Source: Enchytraeus crypticus
Lineage: Eukaryota > Annelida > Clitellata > Enchytraeida > Enchytraeidae
Length of the DNA stretch: 64,000 bases
NCBI GenBank assembly: GCA_905160935.1
Contig: CAJHZI010000705.1
Location: 322,501-386,500 of the forward strand
Direction: 5' to 3'
The position numbers and the translations under genes are program-made. Under the pieces are notes generated by a model. The model had not been told where the DNA came from and searched no databases. It was given only the letters and a program-made list of their open reading frames with translations. How positions within the stretch are numbered: position 1 is the stretch's first letter; each line of letters starts with the position of its first letter. Below are positions 11,101 to 22,500 of this stretch, one piece after another.

Positions 11101-11471
11101 CACGAGTAAAAATTACTGATATATTAGCTGATAAATGCATGAGCATTTGTAGTAGTTAAAGGTTTTATGCGTTACATGGACGTCATATAACTCTATGACA
11201 ATTTTGTATCAGGTACTTAGTTTATGATATTGTAAACTGTCATAAATGATATATAATCTTAATGAACGATAACACTTGTTATATGGGCTTTGTGCATAGT
11301 GCAGATAACTAGGATCTTAAGGTTTAACATTAAAGTTTATGGCGTATATTGTGGTTTAACATGTTGAATGTCTGTTTATATAAGTGGTGTACCGGATTTG
11401 ATGAAAATTTATCTGAAAATCGTGTCATATTCAGTTTAATTAACTAACCCTCTGGTATAAATTTTTTATAG

Positions 11472-11691
11472 ATACGCGCAAGGTGATCCGACGGAGAAAA
11501 GAATAAACATCGATTCGTTTGACAAGGAAGGATATCTAGTAACTTTGTTGTTCTGTGAGAAATTGTACGAGTTAACCCCGAATTTACGAAAACTTTGCAA
11601 GGGAATCCGTAGTACACCGATACATGCGGACTGTGAATCGTGTAACTTAACTGTACATGATATTGATGTTAAGATTCGTGCAACCTTCTGA
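11472..11691 (+). other. Coding-like exon, unassigned (about 71 aa, ends in stop)
   Basis: After a TTTTTTATAG acceptor the frame reads YAQGDPTEKRINIDSFDKEG, then YLVTLLFCEKLYELTPNLRK, then a Cys-containing tail ending RATF and TGA. No Met start, so if real it is a 3' terminal exon of a plus-strand gene. Codon use is balanced and residues look globular. I cannot assign a family. Confidence 0.38.
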
Positions 11692-11960
11692 GATTTCTAT
11701 TCTATCATTCTTTGTTTAACTCTGACAATTTTCCAAAACTTAGAGCTGGACGGTTTTTTCGCGACAGTGTTCTGAAACGATTCATTTTTTGGCAATAACC
11801 GTAGTTAAATTTATAAACCAGTACTATGGACATGTGTCCTATCTAGTCTCCAATCGAGTAAAAAATATTGAATGCGGTATAAAAAGAATTGACAAACTGT
11901 CTAGGTATTTGGAGTGCATTGTGTTCCATTGTCGTCTTTGATACGCAACTTTATATATAG

Positions 11961-12329
11961 CTAGAAAATAAGCATATTTCTATCATAACAAACCTAGTGA
12001 ACAATTCGACTTTAAGTAACAACTGCGAGGATGATTGGAGTGATACTGTGAGCGATTTAAAGTATTATACCGATGCTCTGAAAAATAATTGTAATGGTGA
12101 GAATTTTGGCAGTATAATATCTGCAGCTATAGGGACTCTTTTCGAGATATGTGTAGACCACCCCCGTAATATCTCTTCAGAAGTATTTGTTGAGGCACTG
12201 AAACTAGTGGAAAGGAGTCTAGATCCCAGTATCTCTGACTATTTTATTCTATCTGAAGGTGTAGAAACATTGAATAGCATACTTCAAGAAGTCGTACTGT
12301 ATGGCAGATACCCTGATGATGACATATGA
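11961..12329 (+). other. Coding-like ORF, unassigned (about 122 aa, no ATG)
   Basis: Open from 11961 to a TGA at 12327-12329. The segment from CEDDWSDTVSDLKYYTDALK to ISSEVFVEALKLVERSLDPS and LNSILQEVVLYG looks alpha-helical. It vaguely recalls the helical part of adhesion-GPCR GAIN domains or HEAT-like helices, but this is only an impression. It lacks an in-frame ATG, so it needs an upstream exon. It could belong with the 11472-11691 segment by alternative splicing or be a decayed copy. Confidence 0.35.
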
Positions 12330-12725
12330 GTCACTAGGCTGGTGCCTATGTACATGTTGTGGACTATTTCAGGATTAGTCCTCGGCAGTGCCACAAACTA
12401 TTCAAACTCGTAAATATCACGTGTTAAACCATACACTTTTCATTTACCTTTTTATGTCTGTAATAATTAATTAATTGATTAAGCCTTGCTGTTTATGATG
12501 CCTTGTATTTACGACTTGGTCTACTTGAAAGCTTAGTATTGACTTTTATAGTTTGCACATTAAAATGTAAACTAGTTTATAATTGTATATTGATTTAATA
12601 TTATATTATTTATATAATAATTGATATATAATTGATTATACTATATTATACATTATGATTTTAAATATTATTATAAATGTATTTATTGATTTTATTGTGC
12701 TAACTTTTCTGTGAAATTAAAAAAA

Positions 12726-12800
12726 AGGTTTAACAGACTTTACAACTGCCATTGACGAAGCTAAAATTTGAACTGATAATCTTTAAAGTCTGTTAAACGG
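12726..12800. repeat. Inverted repeat, 15-bp arms
   Basis: GTTTAACAGACTTTA at about 12728 is the exact reverse complement of TAAAGTCTGTTAAAC at about 12784, with a loop of about 40 bp. Confidence 0.75.
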
Positions 12801-12821
12801 TTTAATGGCTGCACCACGAAA

Positions 12822-12863
12822 CTGCTAATGCTAACGGTTATAGTATAGCCGTTAGCATTAGCA
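12822..12863. repeat. Palindrome, about 19-bp arms, almost no loop
   Basis: TGCTAATGCTAACGGTTATA is followed at once by its near-complement TATAGCCGTTAGCATTAGCA. It lies at the edge of the 27-bp minisatellite whose units contain TTAGCAAGTAGTC. Confidence 0.85.
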
Positions 12864-13075
12864 AGTAGTCACGAGATACAGCCTTTAGCAAGTAGTCACG
12901 AGATACAGCCTTTAGCAAGTAGTCACGAGATACAGCCATTAGCAAGTAGTCTCGTGGTACAGCCATTAGCAAGTAGTCACGAGATACAACCTTTAGCAAG
13001 TAGTCACGAGATACAGCCATTAGCAACTAGTCTCGTGGTACAGCCATTAGCAAGCAGTCTCGTGGTATAGCTGCT
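12850..13075. repeat. 27-bp minisatellite, about 8 copies
   Basis: Unit near TTAGCAAGTAGTCACGAGATACAGCC, with a TCTCGTGG variant. The first unit is part of the palindrome at 12822-12863. Confidence 0.88.
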
Positions 13076-13144
13076 GTAGTATAGGCCTTTCACCTCATTT
13101 AATCACAGCGTAGAGCATGCTGTTTTTAATGGTCTTCGTCGCGA

Positions 13145-13440
13145 AGGTCCAGTCTTGGTCTCAAGTGGTCTGGTCTTGGTCTCGAGGAGTCTGGTCTTGG
13201 TCTCGAGGGGTCTGGTCTTGGTCTCGATGTGTCTGGTCTTGGTCTCGAGAAGTTTGGTCTTGGTCTCGAGGAGTCTGGTCTTGGTCTCGAGGGTTCTGGT
13301 TTTGGTCTCGAGGGTTCTGGTCTTGGTCTCGAGGGGTCTGGTCTTGATCTCGAGGTGTCTGGTTTTGGTTTCGATTTTGGTCTCGAGGTGTCTGGTCTTG
13401 GTCTCGAGGGGTCTGGTCTTGGTCTCTTGGTCTTGACTAC
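13145..13440. repeat. 21-bp minisatellite, about 13 copies
   Basis: Unit near TGGTCTTGGTCTCGAGGAGTC. It is open in several frames (for example ETKTRPL on minus), but this follows from the 21-bp period and is not evidence of a gene. Related sequence appears at 18975-19160. Confidence 0.9.
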
Positions 13441-14034
13441 AAGTCTGAATATATGTATATATAGCAGTATAGGCTGTTTTAGAGTGATCATAATAGGCTA
13501 TAATGTAATAAATTGCTAAACTAATATTCAATCTCTCTAGCAGTCTATCATGTGTCAGGATTAAGGCATATATTCACTTTTCGTTGAATAGATTAAATAG
13601 GTTGAATAGATTTGGTGCTTCACCACAGACACATTCAGGCACTGAAGAATGCATATACAATAAGATTAATCCTATTACTACTGTCATAAACAACAGCAGC
13701 ACACTAATGCCATTGTTGCTGTTGTCGCTTATGACAATCCACTTTAGTATGGGACAGTAGGATTCGAACTTCTTGCCTAGTGTTGAGTATTTTAATTTGA
13801 TTATGCTGTTCAATCAAGTAACTAATAAAGTTCCAAAATTATCTCATAAATTTTACTGATAAAATCTGTACTCGAAGGAATTACTAAATCGAACTATCAT
13901 GCAATAATTTGAATAAGTTCACTGGTAATATTTATTTTCTCGATATATGATCTATAGAAAAAAGTAAGTCTTTTTTTTAACTTAACCACACAATTATACA
14001 CGAATGCAAACATACGTAATGTGCAAGCACATTA

Positions 14035-14140
14035 TCCTATAATAATAACAACAATTAGAGTGCTACAGTCATCAATGACAAAATCGAGCACTATTGGGAC
14101 AAATGCAAGCCGGCGAGCAAAAAGATCCAAAACCTGTGCA
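14035..14140 (+). repeat. Dispersed repeat R4, copy 3
   Basis: AACAACAATTAGAGTGCTAC ... GACAAAATCGAGCACTATTG. It directly borders the 190-bp repeat at 14145-14335, so the two may be parts of one larger element. Confidence 0.65.
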
Positions 14141-14144
14141 ACTG

Positions 14145-14335
14145 CAATGTAATATATCCAAAAATGTAATATATCCTCTTTATATATTCTATCTTGACAT
14201 ATTATATGTAAATTTAGATATATGATTATCACCATTTGATAAGTAATTGAAATATAATTTCTTTGTAATTTTTAAAATACCATTCTGTTAATAAATGAAG
14301 AAATACATAATAAATATATGCGAATATACTGAACA
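14145..14335 (-). repeat. Dispersed repeat, inverted partner of 3475-3675
   Basis: Reverse complement of the 3.5-kb repeat, roughly 80-85 % identical by eye. Confidence 0.7.
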
Positions 14336-15144
14336 CTGCCAGCCGTTAATCTAAACACTCGCCCACTAGGCTAGGCTTTGTTTATTATGTGAGCAGAGTT
14401 AGCACAATAATATAGAAGGCCTATACTACCAGCATCAACCTACACTCAAAGTGGTATATCAAGTAAGCGTTATCAAATGTTTTGATTTACAAGAAAAGTG
14501 GTAGAAAGCTCGCCTATTGAACGAGAGTTTGCGAGGTCGAGAATGCGTTTCAATAAGGGGTTTCTCTCATGAGAGACGCATAAAAACTCAGGTGTGTACA
14601 CTAAGTTGTGTCAGACAGACAGATAGTCGTCATTCGGTTCCATTTCCTATCTTCCTAATCTAGATCCCTCTATGTCGACCCCTTAATGATGGGATATAAC
14701 AGGCGGATTAAATTGACTTTAACAGTTTTTATTTAGGCAAACAAGTTACTTATTAAGCACATATTACGTGATATTTAGAGTTTTTGGCGATACCGATCTA
14801 TTTTACACATTACGGGTTACTACTGTAGAGTCGTTTTAACATTACTTATTTATATATAATACATAAGTGCAATTCTTAACACAGCCACAAAGAGTCGCTA
14901 TGAAGTGCAATACTTTCCGTGCACCCACTACCAGACAAGAATATGAGCGACTTTAGTTCGTAGGACAATTAGAATGTCGTTTAAATATAAGAACAAGCAT
15001 ATTTACAAATCTACAAGCGCCCGACCATCCGTAAAACAAACAAACACACAACTTTGATCACCAGGGGGAGCAAACTCTGATAATTTAACATTGCAGTCAA
15101 CTATTTGCTCCCTCTTCTTTAGTTAATACGCGAACAGTCAGTAC

Positions 15145-15350
15145 ATGCACCATATACATGTACAATAGCAGCATGGTGCATGCAGAATAGCAGTACGGTG
15201 CATGCAGAATAGCTGTATAGTGTATGTACAATAGCAGCATGGTGCAAGCAAAATAGCTGTTTGGGGCATGTAGAATAGCAGTATGATGCATGCAGAATAG
15301 CTGTACGGTGCATGCAGAATAGCTTTATGGTGCATGCAGAATAGCATTGC
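15145..15350. repeat. 22-bp minisatellite, about 9 copies
   Basis: Unit near GGTGCATGCAGAATAGCTGTA. The three overlapping minus-strand frames (His/Ala/Cys/Tyr repeats) are by-products of the period. Confidence 0.88.
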
Positions 15351-16137
15351 TAGAAATTTACAAATTTCGGGAAGTCAAATTAATATTTTACAGAGAATTA
15401 CCTCTTGTCAAAAAATTGATTCACAGGAAATTTATGGAGTTTAGAACACTGCGACTGTTCACAAACTAGAGAAGAGGGTAAGTGCTACAAATTAGATGTT
15501 AGAAAAGTTCATCAAGTGCATTCTGTGAATGAATCTCAGCAGCTGTTACTATTGCCTGACACTGCAGACATTACGATTTATAAAACCAAATCTAATAACA
15601 TCAGTAAATCAAAATTAAAGTTCATTATCACGATCACTAAGACTCTAGCACTAGTAAAGTCGCACAAGATCTACAATATAAATGCAATTTATATTCTACG
15701 CATCTGTGGCCACTCGATAAAGAGTTCAGCCGCTTGAATAGCTCAAACAACTCTCTAGCTTCAAGTACTCTCCACGTAAGCAGAAATCTGCAGGAGCATT
15801 ATGGGTTAAGAAGATGAACACATCGTCCAATGTATCTGTCATTTTAGTGTCTAATGTCATGCAAAAATGGCAGGTCCAAGGTTATATTCGTACTCTGTCT
15901 ACCATCTCGTCCACCACAAAGCATTCCATAGACTAACCAGTTGAACATAGCACAAGGGCTATATCTACCCCATTGAATCCTAATGCTTCTTTAGCTAGAT
16001 ATATTGATTTCTGAGGTAGTTCTCCATTGCCTTACACAGTTCTACTCTAGCTTCCCCTTCACACGACTACAAAGTAAGTAGTTGGTAAATCTGCGTCCAT
16101 GACACACCGCGGGGCTTATTAAAAATCTTAGTACACA

Positions 16138-16292
16138 ACTCTGAACATGTGTACAGTACAGTACAGAGTAAACTACATGTGTGCAACTCTGAACAAGTGT
16201 ACAGAGTACACTACATGTGTACAACTCTGAACACGTGTACAGAGTGCACTACACGTGTACAACCCTAAACAGAGTACACTACACGTGTACGA
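16138..16292. repeat. GTGTACAGAGTACACTACA-type degenerate tandem repeat
   Basis: Four or so irregular units with CACGTGTAC and GTACA palindromic cores, about 450 bp beyond the REPS stop. Confidence 0.7.
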
Positions 16293-16554
16293 CTTCGAGA
16301 AGGTAGAACATCGCATGTAAGACTACCTGAATAAGTCACAAGTTTCTGAACACAGTTGGGGCGTGTCTAGAGAAACTAAAGTATTCATGCTACATAATAT
16401 TACACTTAGAACGAAGAACAATCACGGCTACTAATGCTTCACACTGTGATCACTGGACGAGAAAGAAACAACCAGTGAAGACTCCTGTTTACATTGCAAG
16501 TTACTGACAAGACTGCGCAAGTCTGGAATCATTAATCTACGAGTGAGTGAGAGA

Positions 16555-16555
16555 A

Positions 16556-16618
<63 letters not shown>

Positions 16619-16800
16619 TAGAGATAGAAGAACGGGAGATAAACAAACAGGAAAGACATGAATACACTTTTAAAGAAACAGAAAACTATTGATAGACTGA
16701 AAGATACACAGATAGATAGATAGATAGATAGACAGAGAGAGAGAGAGTGAGAGAGAGAGGGAGACAGAGAGAGAGAGAGTAGGATAAAGAGTTAGATAGA
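16555..16800. repeat. (GA)n microsatellite and GATA/GACA-rich tract
   Basis: Uninterrupted GA at about 16563-16611, then mixed GATA and GA runs to 16800, just downstream of the REPS stop codon and probably in its 3' UTR. Confidence 0.85.
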
Positions 16801-16821
16801 GGTAAAGAAGGAGCAATGGAG

Positions 16822-16987
16822 CTAGCTATGGTATGGTCTAAGATGCTCCATCTGTATCTCTAGAGCAATCCTCTGCTCCATGACTTCCTGCAGCTCTTGA
16901 TTCAGCTCATTGTTCAGTCTAGACAGCACCATGTTACGCTCTCGCTGATTTCTTATCAACACTTGCAGGTCCTTCCTGTCCAGGCTT
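16822..16987 (-). CDS. REPS1: REPS terminal coding exon (C-terminal coiled coil)
   Basis: 166 nt ending with a TAG stop at 16822. [20 protein letters not shown] followed by [20 protein letters not shown] matches the C-terminal helix of human REPS1 ([30 protein letters not shown]). This region binds RalBP1 in vertebrates. Confidence 0.93.
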
Positions 16988-18087
16988 CTACGACAATAAC
17001 GATAATAATAATTATAATAATAATTGAAACAGCAATAACTATAACAACAACAATAATAATAATAATGCGTATATTTCTAAAGCGCCGCACTATGCTAAAT
17101 GCCAAAGTAGCACTGAATGGACAGTGAAGGTCAAGTAACTATAACACCATCATCATCCTCCCTTGAATTCTAGTTTAACCAGGGTCGGGATACAAATAGA
17201 CTGTCTCAAATCCTCGCTGTCCTACACCACACCACACGCCAATCTCCTATTTGAGACATTTCCATTCGTTTAAGTTTTTGTAGCAATTTCTGGAGCCTAG
17301 GCGCTCACCATCCAACAACAACTACAATGATAAAAATAATACTAACGATAATAATAATAGCAATAACTAAAGTCTAACATCCATAACGTACATAACATAA
17401 CATAACGGCACACTGGGTCAGGAAGCACAGATGCTTGTTTAAGACCATTTCCTCCTTCCTCTCCATGGTTATTAGTAATCGTTGCCTTTTGATGGCGCCT
17501 CAATTACAGCCGATGCCGATTTAAGATTAACCTTCGAACACCCTGGAAATGTTTCACTCAGAGCTGTCAACACTCGGTCTTCCAAATTGATAATCCAACC
17601 ATATACTAACCGAGGCCGACTTGACTTTTTGACGCGCAACTAAACCAAGTGCGCTAAATGCTGTCGTCATTCACTTCCTCGTTTATTTAATTATCAATAT
17701 ATATCACACAAATCAAATCACATTAATCAACAATTAAAGCAACAAATTCAGTTTATCAAACAGTGAGCTAGGTATATTTACAAAGCCCCTTATATCATCA
17801 CAAGGCAACAAAATGGAAACTACAGTGCAATACTGGACTCAGAAAAAGTATAACGTTAAAATGGTTGCTAGTTAAAAGATTAAAATAACATATACAGGAC
17901 TTCTCAAACAAACTACAAAATTCTCATCATTTAGAATTTCTCTTATAATTAATATTTCCATTTGAAGTTGTAATTTCTTCGTAATGATTTAAATGTTATT
18001 CACTTTAGAAAATCTACATCCCCAACTTCCAACTTCATTACTTATTTCTTGCTTTCTTATTCGTTTATAGGACTGATGAGTGGGAGA

Positions 18088-18141
<54 letters not shown>

Positions 18142-19523
18142 TATACGGTGAGAAGAGTGGAGGCGTTATATACCATGGACCTGCCAGTAGGTAGTGCACT
18201 GAGAGAGAGAGATAGAGAGAGAGAAAGAGAGAGTGGGTGATCAACTAGATATGATACAAAACATACTTTGAAATGCGATTAGTGATGGTTTTCTTTCCAC
18301 TGGACGCTGTATCACCGTCCTCTAGCGATGCTGCTTGTAACCGGTCTGCGGCACTGCCCCCTGTCTGTAAACACATAAATAAAACTAACCATAAAACTTA
18401 ATAATATAAATTTCTTAACCAATGTTTAAATTATACAGAAGTATATACTTAATTGTCAACAACTGTGAATTCTGAATTCTATGAATGCCTGAGACTTTAC
18501 TACCTCATCAGTTAGACTGGGAATTGATCCCACGACCTCAGGTTGAGTTACCTAGAACTTCACGACGTTACCAGCCCCCCTACGTACTAATCAATTTAGA
18601 TATTGTGATGCTATATACTGTCATTAGCAGTTAATCGAAGCGATCCAAGCATCTGCACCAACTACGCAAAACAGTGATAAATTTTAAAAACAAATAGAAA
18701 TAAATTATTACACATCAATGTTATTTTGTAATATCACTGCTTCACACCATTGGGCAGCTTATAGTCAATTGCCCACATTAATAGTTCTGTGAAAATCCGA
18801 TACTATACCACCCTATCAGCTTGACCGGGAATTGATCTGACCAAGACCGGGATTTTGCACGTTAGAGTATTAGATTACAGTAGACTCACAAAGATTTGAA
18901 GATTCAAATAAGCTTATATATAACAACAAGGCCTTTAGACTAGCAGACTTGTAGTCCTCGAGAACTGGCCTGAGTCTCGAGACCGATTGACGCCGGGTTT
19001 TCCCAGTCTCTTTCCCAGCCGGGTTTTCCCAGTCTTTTTCCCAGCCGGGTTTTCCCAGTCTTAGTCTCGAAGGTTCTGGTCTTGGTCCCAGTCTCGAGAA
19101 CCTGGACTGGTCTTAATCTTGGTCTCAGAGTTTTGGTCTTAAATACAAGTCTGGTCTCCTTGACAAGTGCATTGTAAGCTAATCAAATAAATTATATAAA
19201 ATAAATTATAGCTTGCTAGCAACGTTATTAAAGGAACAAGTTTTCAAATAATTTAATTTAAGTTTAAATATTTAATTCTTACATCTTTTGGAGAACTTCT
19301 GTGCGGCACTGGAGGGGCAAACTTAGCCGGGTGGGAATTCCCAGTTCCTACACAAACACAAAATAATGTAGATCTGAATGAAGAATGAATAATGAATTAG
19401 ATGAAATATTAAACAGAAGTTTTGAGTTAATAACCAAATAAGACAATGTTCATCGTCGTCGTCATTATCATGATCATGATCATGTGCATGATCATGATCA
19501 TGTGCATGATCATCTTGATCACC

Positions 19524-19590
<67 letters not shown>

Positions 19591-22500
19591 ACATCATAAT
19601 CATCATCATCACCATCTTCCTCCCTTGAATCTTAGTTAATAATAGTCGGGATTATTGCAGCAATTTCTGTAGCCTAGACGCTCACCAGTCGAATGTCCTT
19701 TCTGACGTTGATGTGGATCTTAGTGCTTTGTCGCCTTTTATGACACATGCAGTCCAGGATTAGCCTACTCTTCAGCAACCCGGACATAACACGGATGGAT
19801 AGTTTATATATTAGCAATATTCTTCACCATTCAATCAATAAGACAGTAAAATATTAAATAAATCTGTTGTCATAGAAGAAGAACCTAACTGGAATTGGGC
19901 ATAAAAGTCATTACTTAAAAACGACGCTAGAGCTGACAGTCGTTTGTTTACAAACAATGCATTGAACACAATGCTAAATACAAGAAAAATTATAAAATAA
20001 TACCTAAATTGACATTTATATTGGTATTTACGCCGTAGAAGCTGGTGATTACATACAGCTGCAAAGCATTTAACCATTTCCTATCTTATAATAATAAAGA
20101 AACGCTTTGAAAAAGATTATCTTGTGCTTTTAAGATCACACTGCTACGATCGACAGTACAAAAACAGCTTTTGTGTGTCAACAAACTGTGTCCAGCCTTC
20201 ACCTTCTAGTGTCTATTTATTTATTTCCTATTGGCTATATCGTTCAACCTCGACAATGAATCGTCACACTTTATGAGGAATTAGCCTACCAGAGCTTCTC
20301 TCCTCGGAGAGGTCGATGAGTTGATTGTCGAGGGAGGAGTTGCGCGAGTGGGTCATCCCAGTCCTGGGGGGAGGGGGAGGCGGGGAGGAGCTTGTGGGGG
20401 ACGGTAGCTCCTCAGTGGGCGTGGCGAATGGATCTAGATTGACAGGCGGAGGCGGAAGCATTACTAGCGACTCCTGACCGGGTACTGTTATAAAGAGGAA
20501 CACACACGCACAGGGTCGGACTTAGCAGCAGAGAAGATCAGCACAAATAGTTATAAGCATAAGTGACAGGCAAACAGATAAAAGCTAAAAAAAGCTAATT
20601 TAACGTCAGTTTCCTCACTCGAAAGCGATGTCAGAGACGGGTGAGCCCAGGATTTGATCCTAGCACATACTGATCCGCTGTCGAATATCTTACCGACATC
20701 GCCACTGCTCCAGCCAATTAAAACTATTATAACTATTATCAATTATTAGATAGTGAAACTATTATCAATTATTAGATAGTTAGTTACAAGCGTACCAGAA
20801 CATATAAACACACAGTTATGGATTATAATAGGATAAACCTGGATAAACCAGGGTGAACCAAGTAGCACAGTTACTCAAGTCAATTCATCTTCACGTAGAT
20901 CATTCAGGGACTGAGATTTAAGAAATCCTCCAATTAAAGTAATTAAAATATTTAAATTAAAACTGTTATCTTTGCTGCTAATGCTGTATTAATGCCCTGA
21001 TTCAGGTATTTCTCACAGTTAGAGTGTTAATCCAATAATTGAATTAATGTGGCTAAATTATTCAATCTTTGATCTTTAAACAAATTTATACTAATGTCTG
21101 AACTGGTTAATAATGATGTAAAGTTGTTATTCCTCTAAAAGCTTCTAATCATCTGTAAAACTTATTTTAAAAGTTTATTCCTATCCCGACATTCGTTAAC
21201 CTGAGATTCTAGGGAAAAAGATAATGCTGACGATAACACTTTACCAAACATTAAATCTGCCATGGGCAGATGCTCCTTCATGTTTTCTGCTCCGACAATA
21301 TGGAACTCTCTGCCACAAGATCTTCGATCTTGTAATTGTATTGTTGCTCTTCTTCTTATCGTGTCCTTATACAGCATTAATCCAGCGTCTGACACAATTT
21401 CTCGCCCGATCATTAAACTCATTTAGTATTATTGCTAAAATCCCATCTCTTTCCGCCATAGGTCTAAATTTTGGCCCGCTGCCTGGGACCATGGACTTGC
21501 ACTGTTTTGATCTAGCTTTCTCTTGTGGTCTCAGTGTACTCAGTCGTCATCGTGAGGTGTTTTGGCGCCTGTTTATGTAGAGTCCGCAAGTGACGTCCCT
21601 GACATTGCCTTATAGCAAGGAACCGGACGTTAAATTCTTATTGATTGATAGATTAAACACTACACATTAACACATTATTATATATATTAAATATAATCAG
21701 GTCTACGTACGTGACTGAGCTTTCTTTGGAGTAGGCCTGGGGCGCCCATGCAGTGACCCTGACATCTGCTGCATCTCTGAAGGGTCAAGGTCAAGGTCAA
21801 CCAAGAGATGAGCTGATTGGTTCTGCTGTACAACGGTGGGACTACCAGCGTAATCTCTAGAACCATCTTTACTGCCGTTCATAGTTACACCCTCTGAACC
21901 TTTGTTAAAATACGAAATAATAAATACACGATACAGTACAAGCATCATCATCATCTTCCCTCGAATTCCAGTTTAACTACTGTTGAGATTAGAAAATTTT
22001 ATAGCAACTTCTGGAGCCTAGGCACCTACCAAACGACTGCTCTATCTAACGTTGATTTGGATCTTAATGCTTAGTCACCTTTTACGATACACACAGTCTA
22101 TGGTTGGTCTATTCTTCAGCAACCCAGACAAAACATGACAAAATACTCTGTCTCGAGAGTATGCCAATGACGATGCGGGGTCTGGATTTGAATAGTGTTC
22201 CTCTGACCCTACTGACTGAGCTGAATGATTACTGAACCTTCCTTACTGCTTTTAATATAATGCATTATTTAATAAATTTTTTATACATATTACTTGAGTA
22301 TATTTGGTGATCATATTAAGCAAGGACTTCGCAGGTTGGATTTTCTTTGGTTTTTATTAAACGAAATAGACCACCTATAAAAACTCTAGCATTGTTCAAT
22401 TCAACTTTTGATAATTTTTTAACAACATAGAAATAAAATAAGAATTGTCTCTGGAAAAAGTTAATTTAATTTCTCTTTCAGCATATCCAGGGACAAAGTC

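Noticed and set aside
13103..13531. Long ORFs on both strands with ETKTRPL and WSWSRGV repeats
   Set aside because: The 21-bp period keeps every frame open; no start context, splice sites or family match. Treated as a minisatellite.
14500..14700. Possible further tRNA-like SINE (GCTCGCCTATTGAACGAGAG, GAGGTCGAGAATGCG)
   Set aside because: The B-box is imperfect and no second copy was seen in the window.
19427..19628. Poly-Met and poly-Ile ORFs
   Set aside because: (ATC)n tail of a SINE-C.
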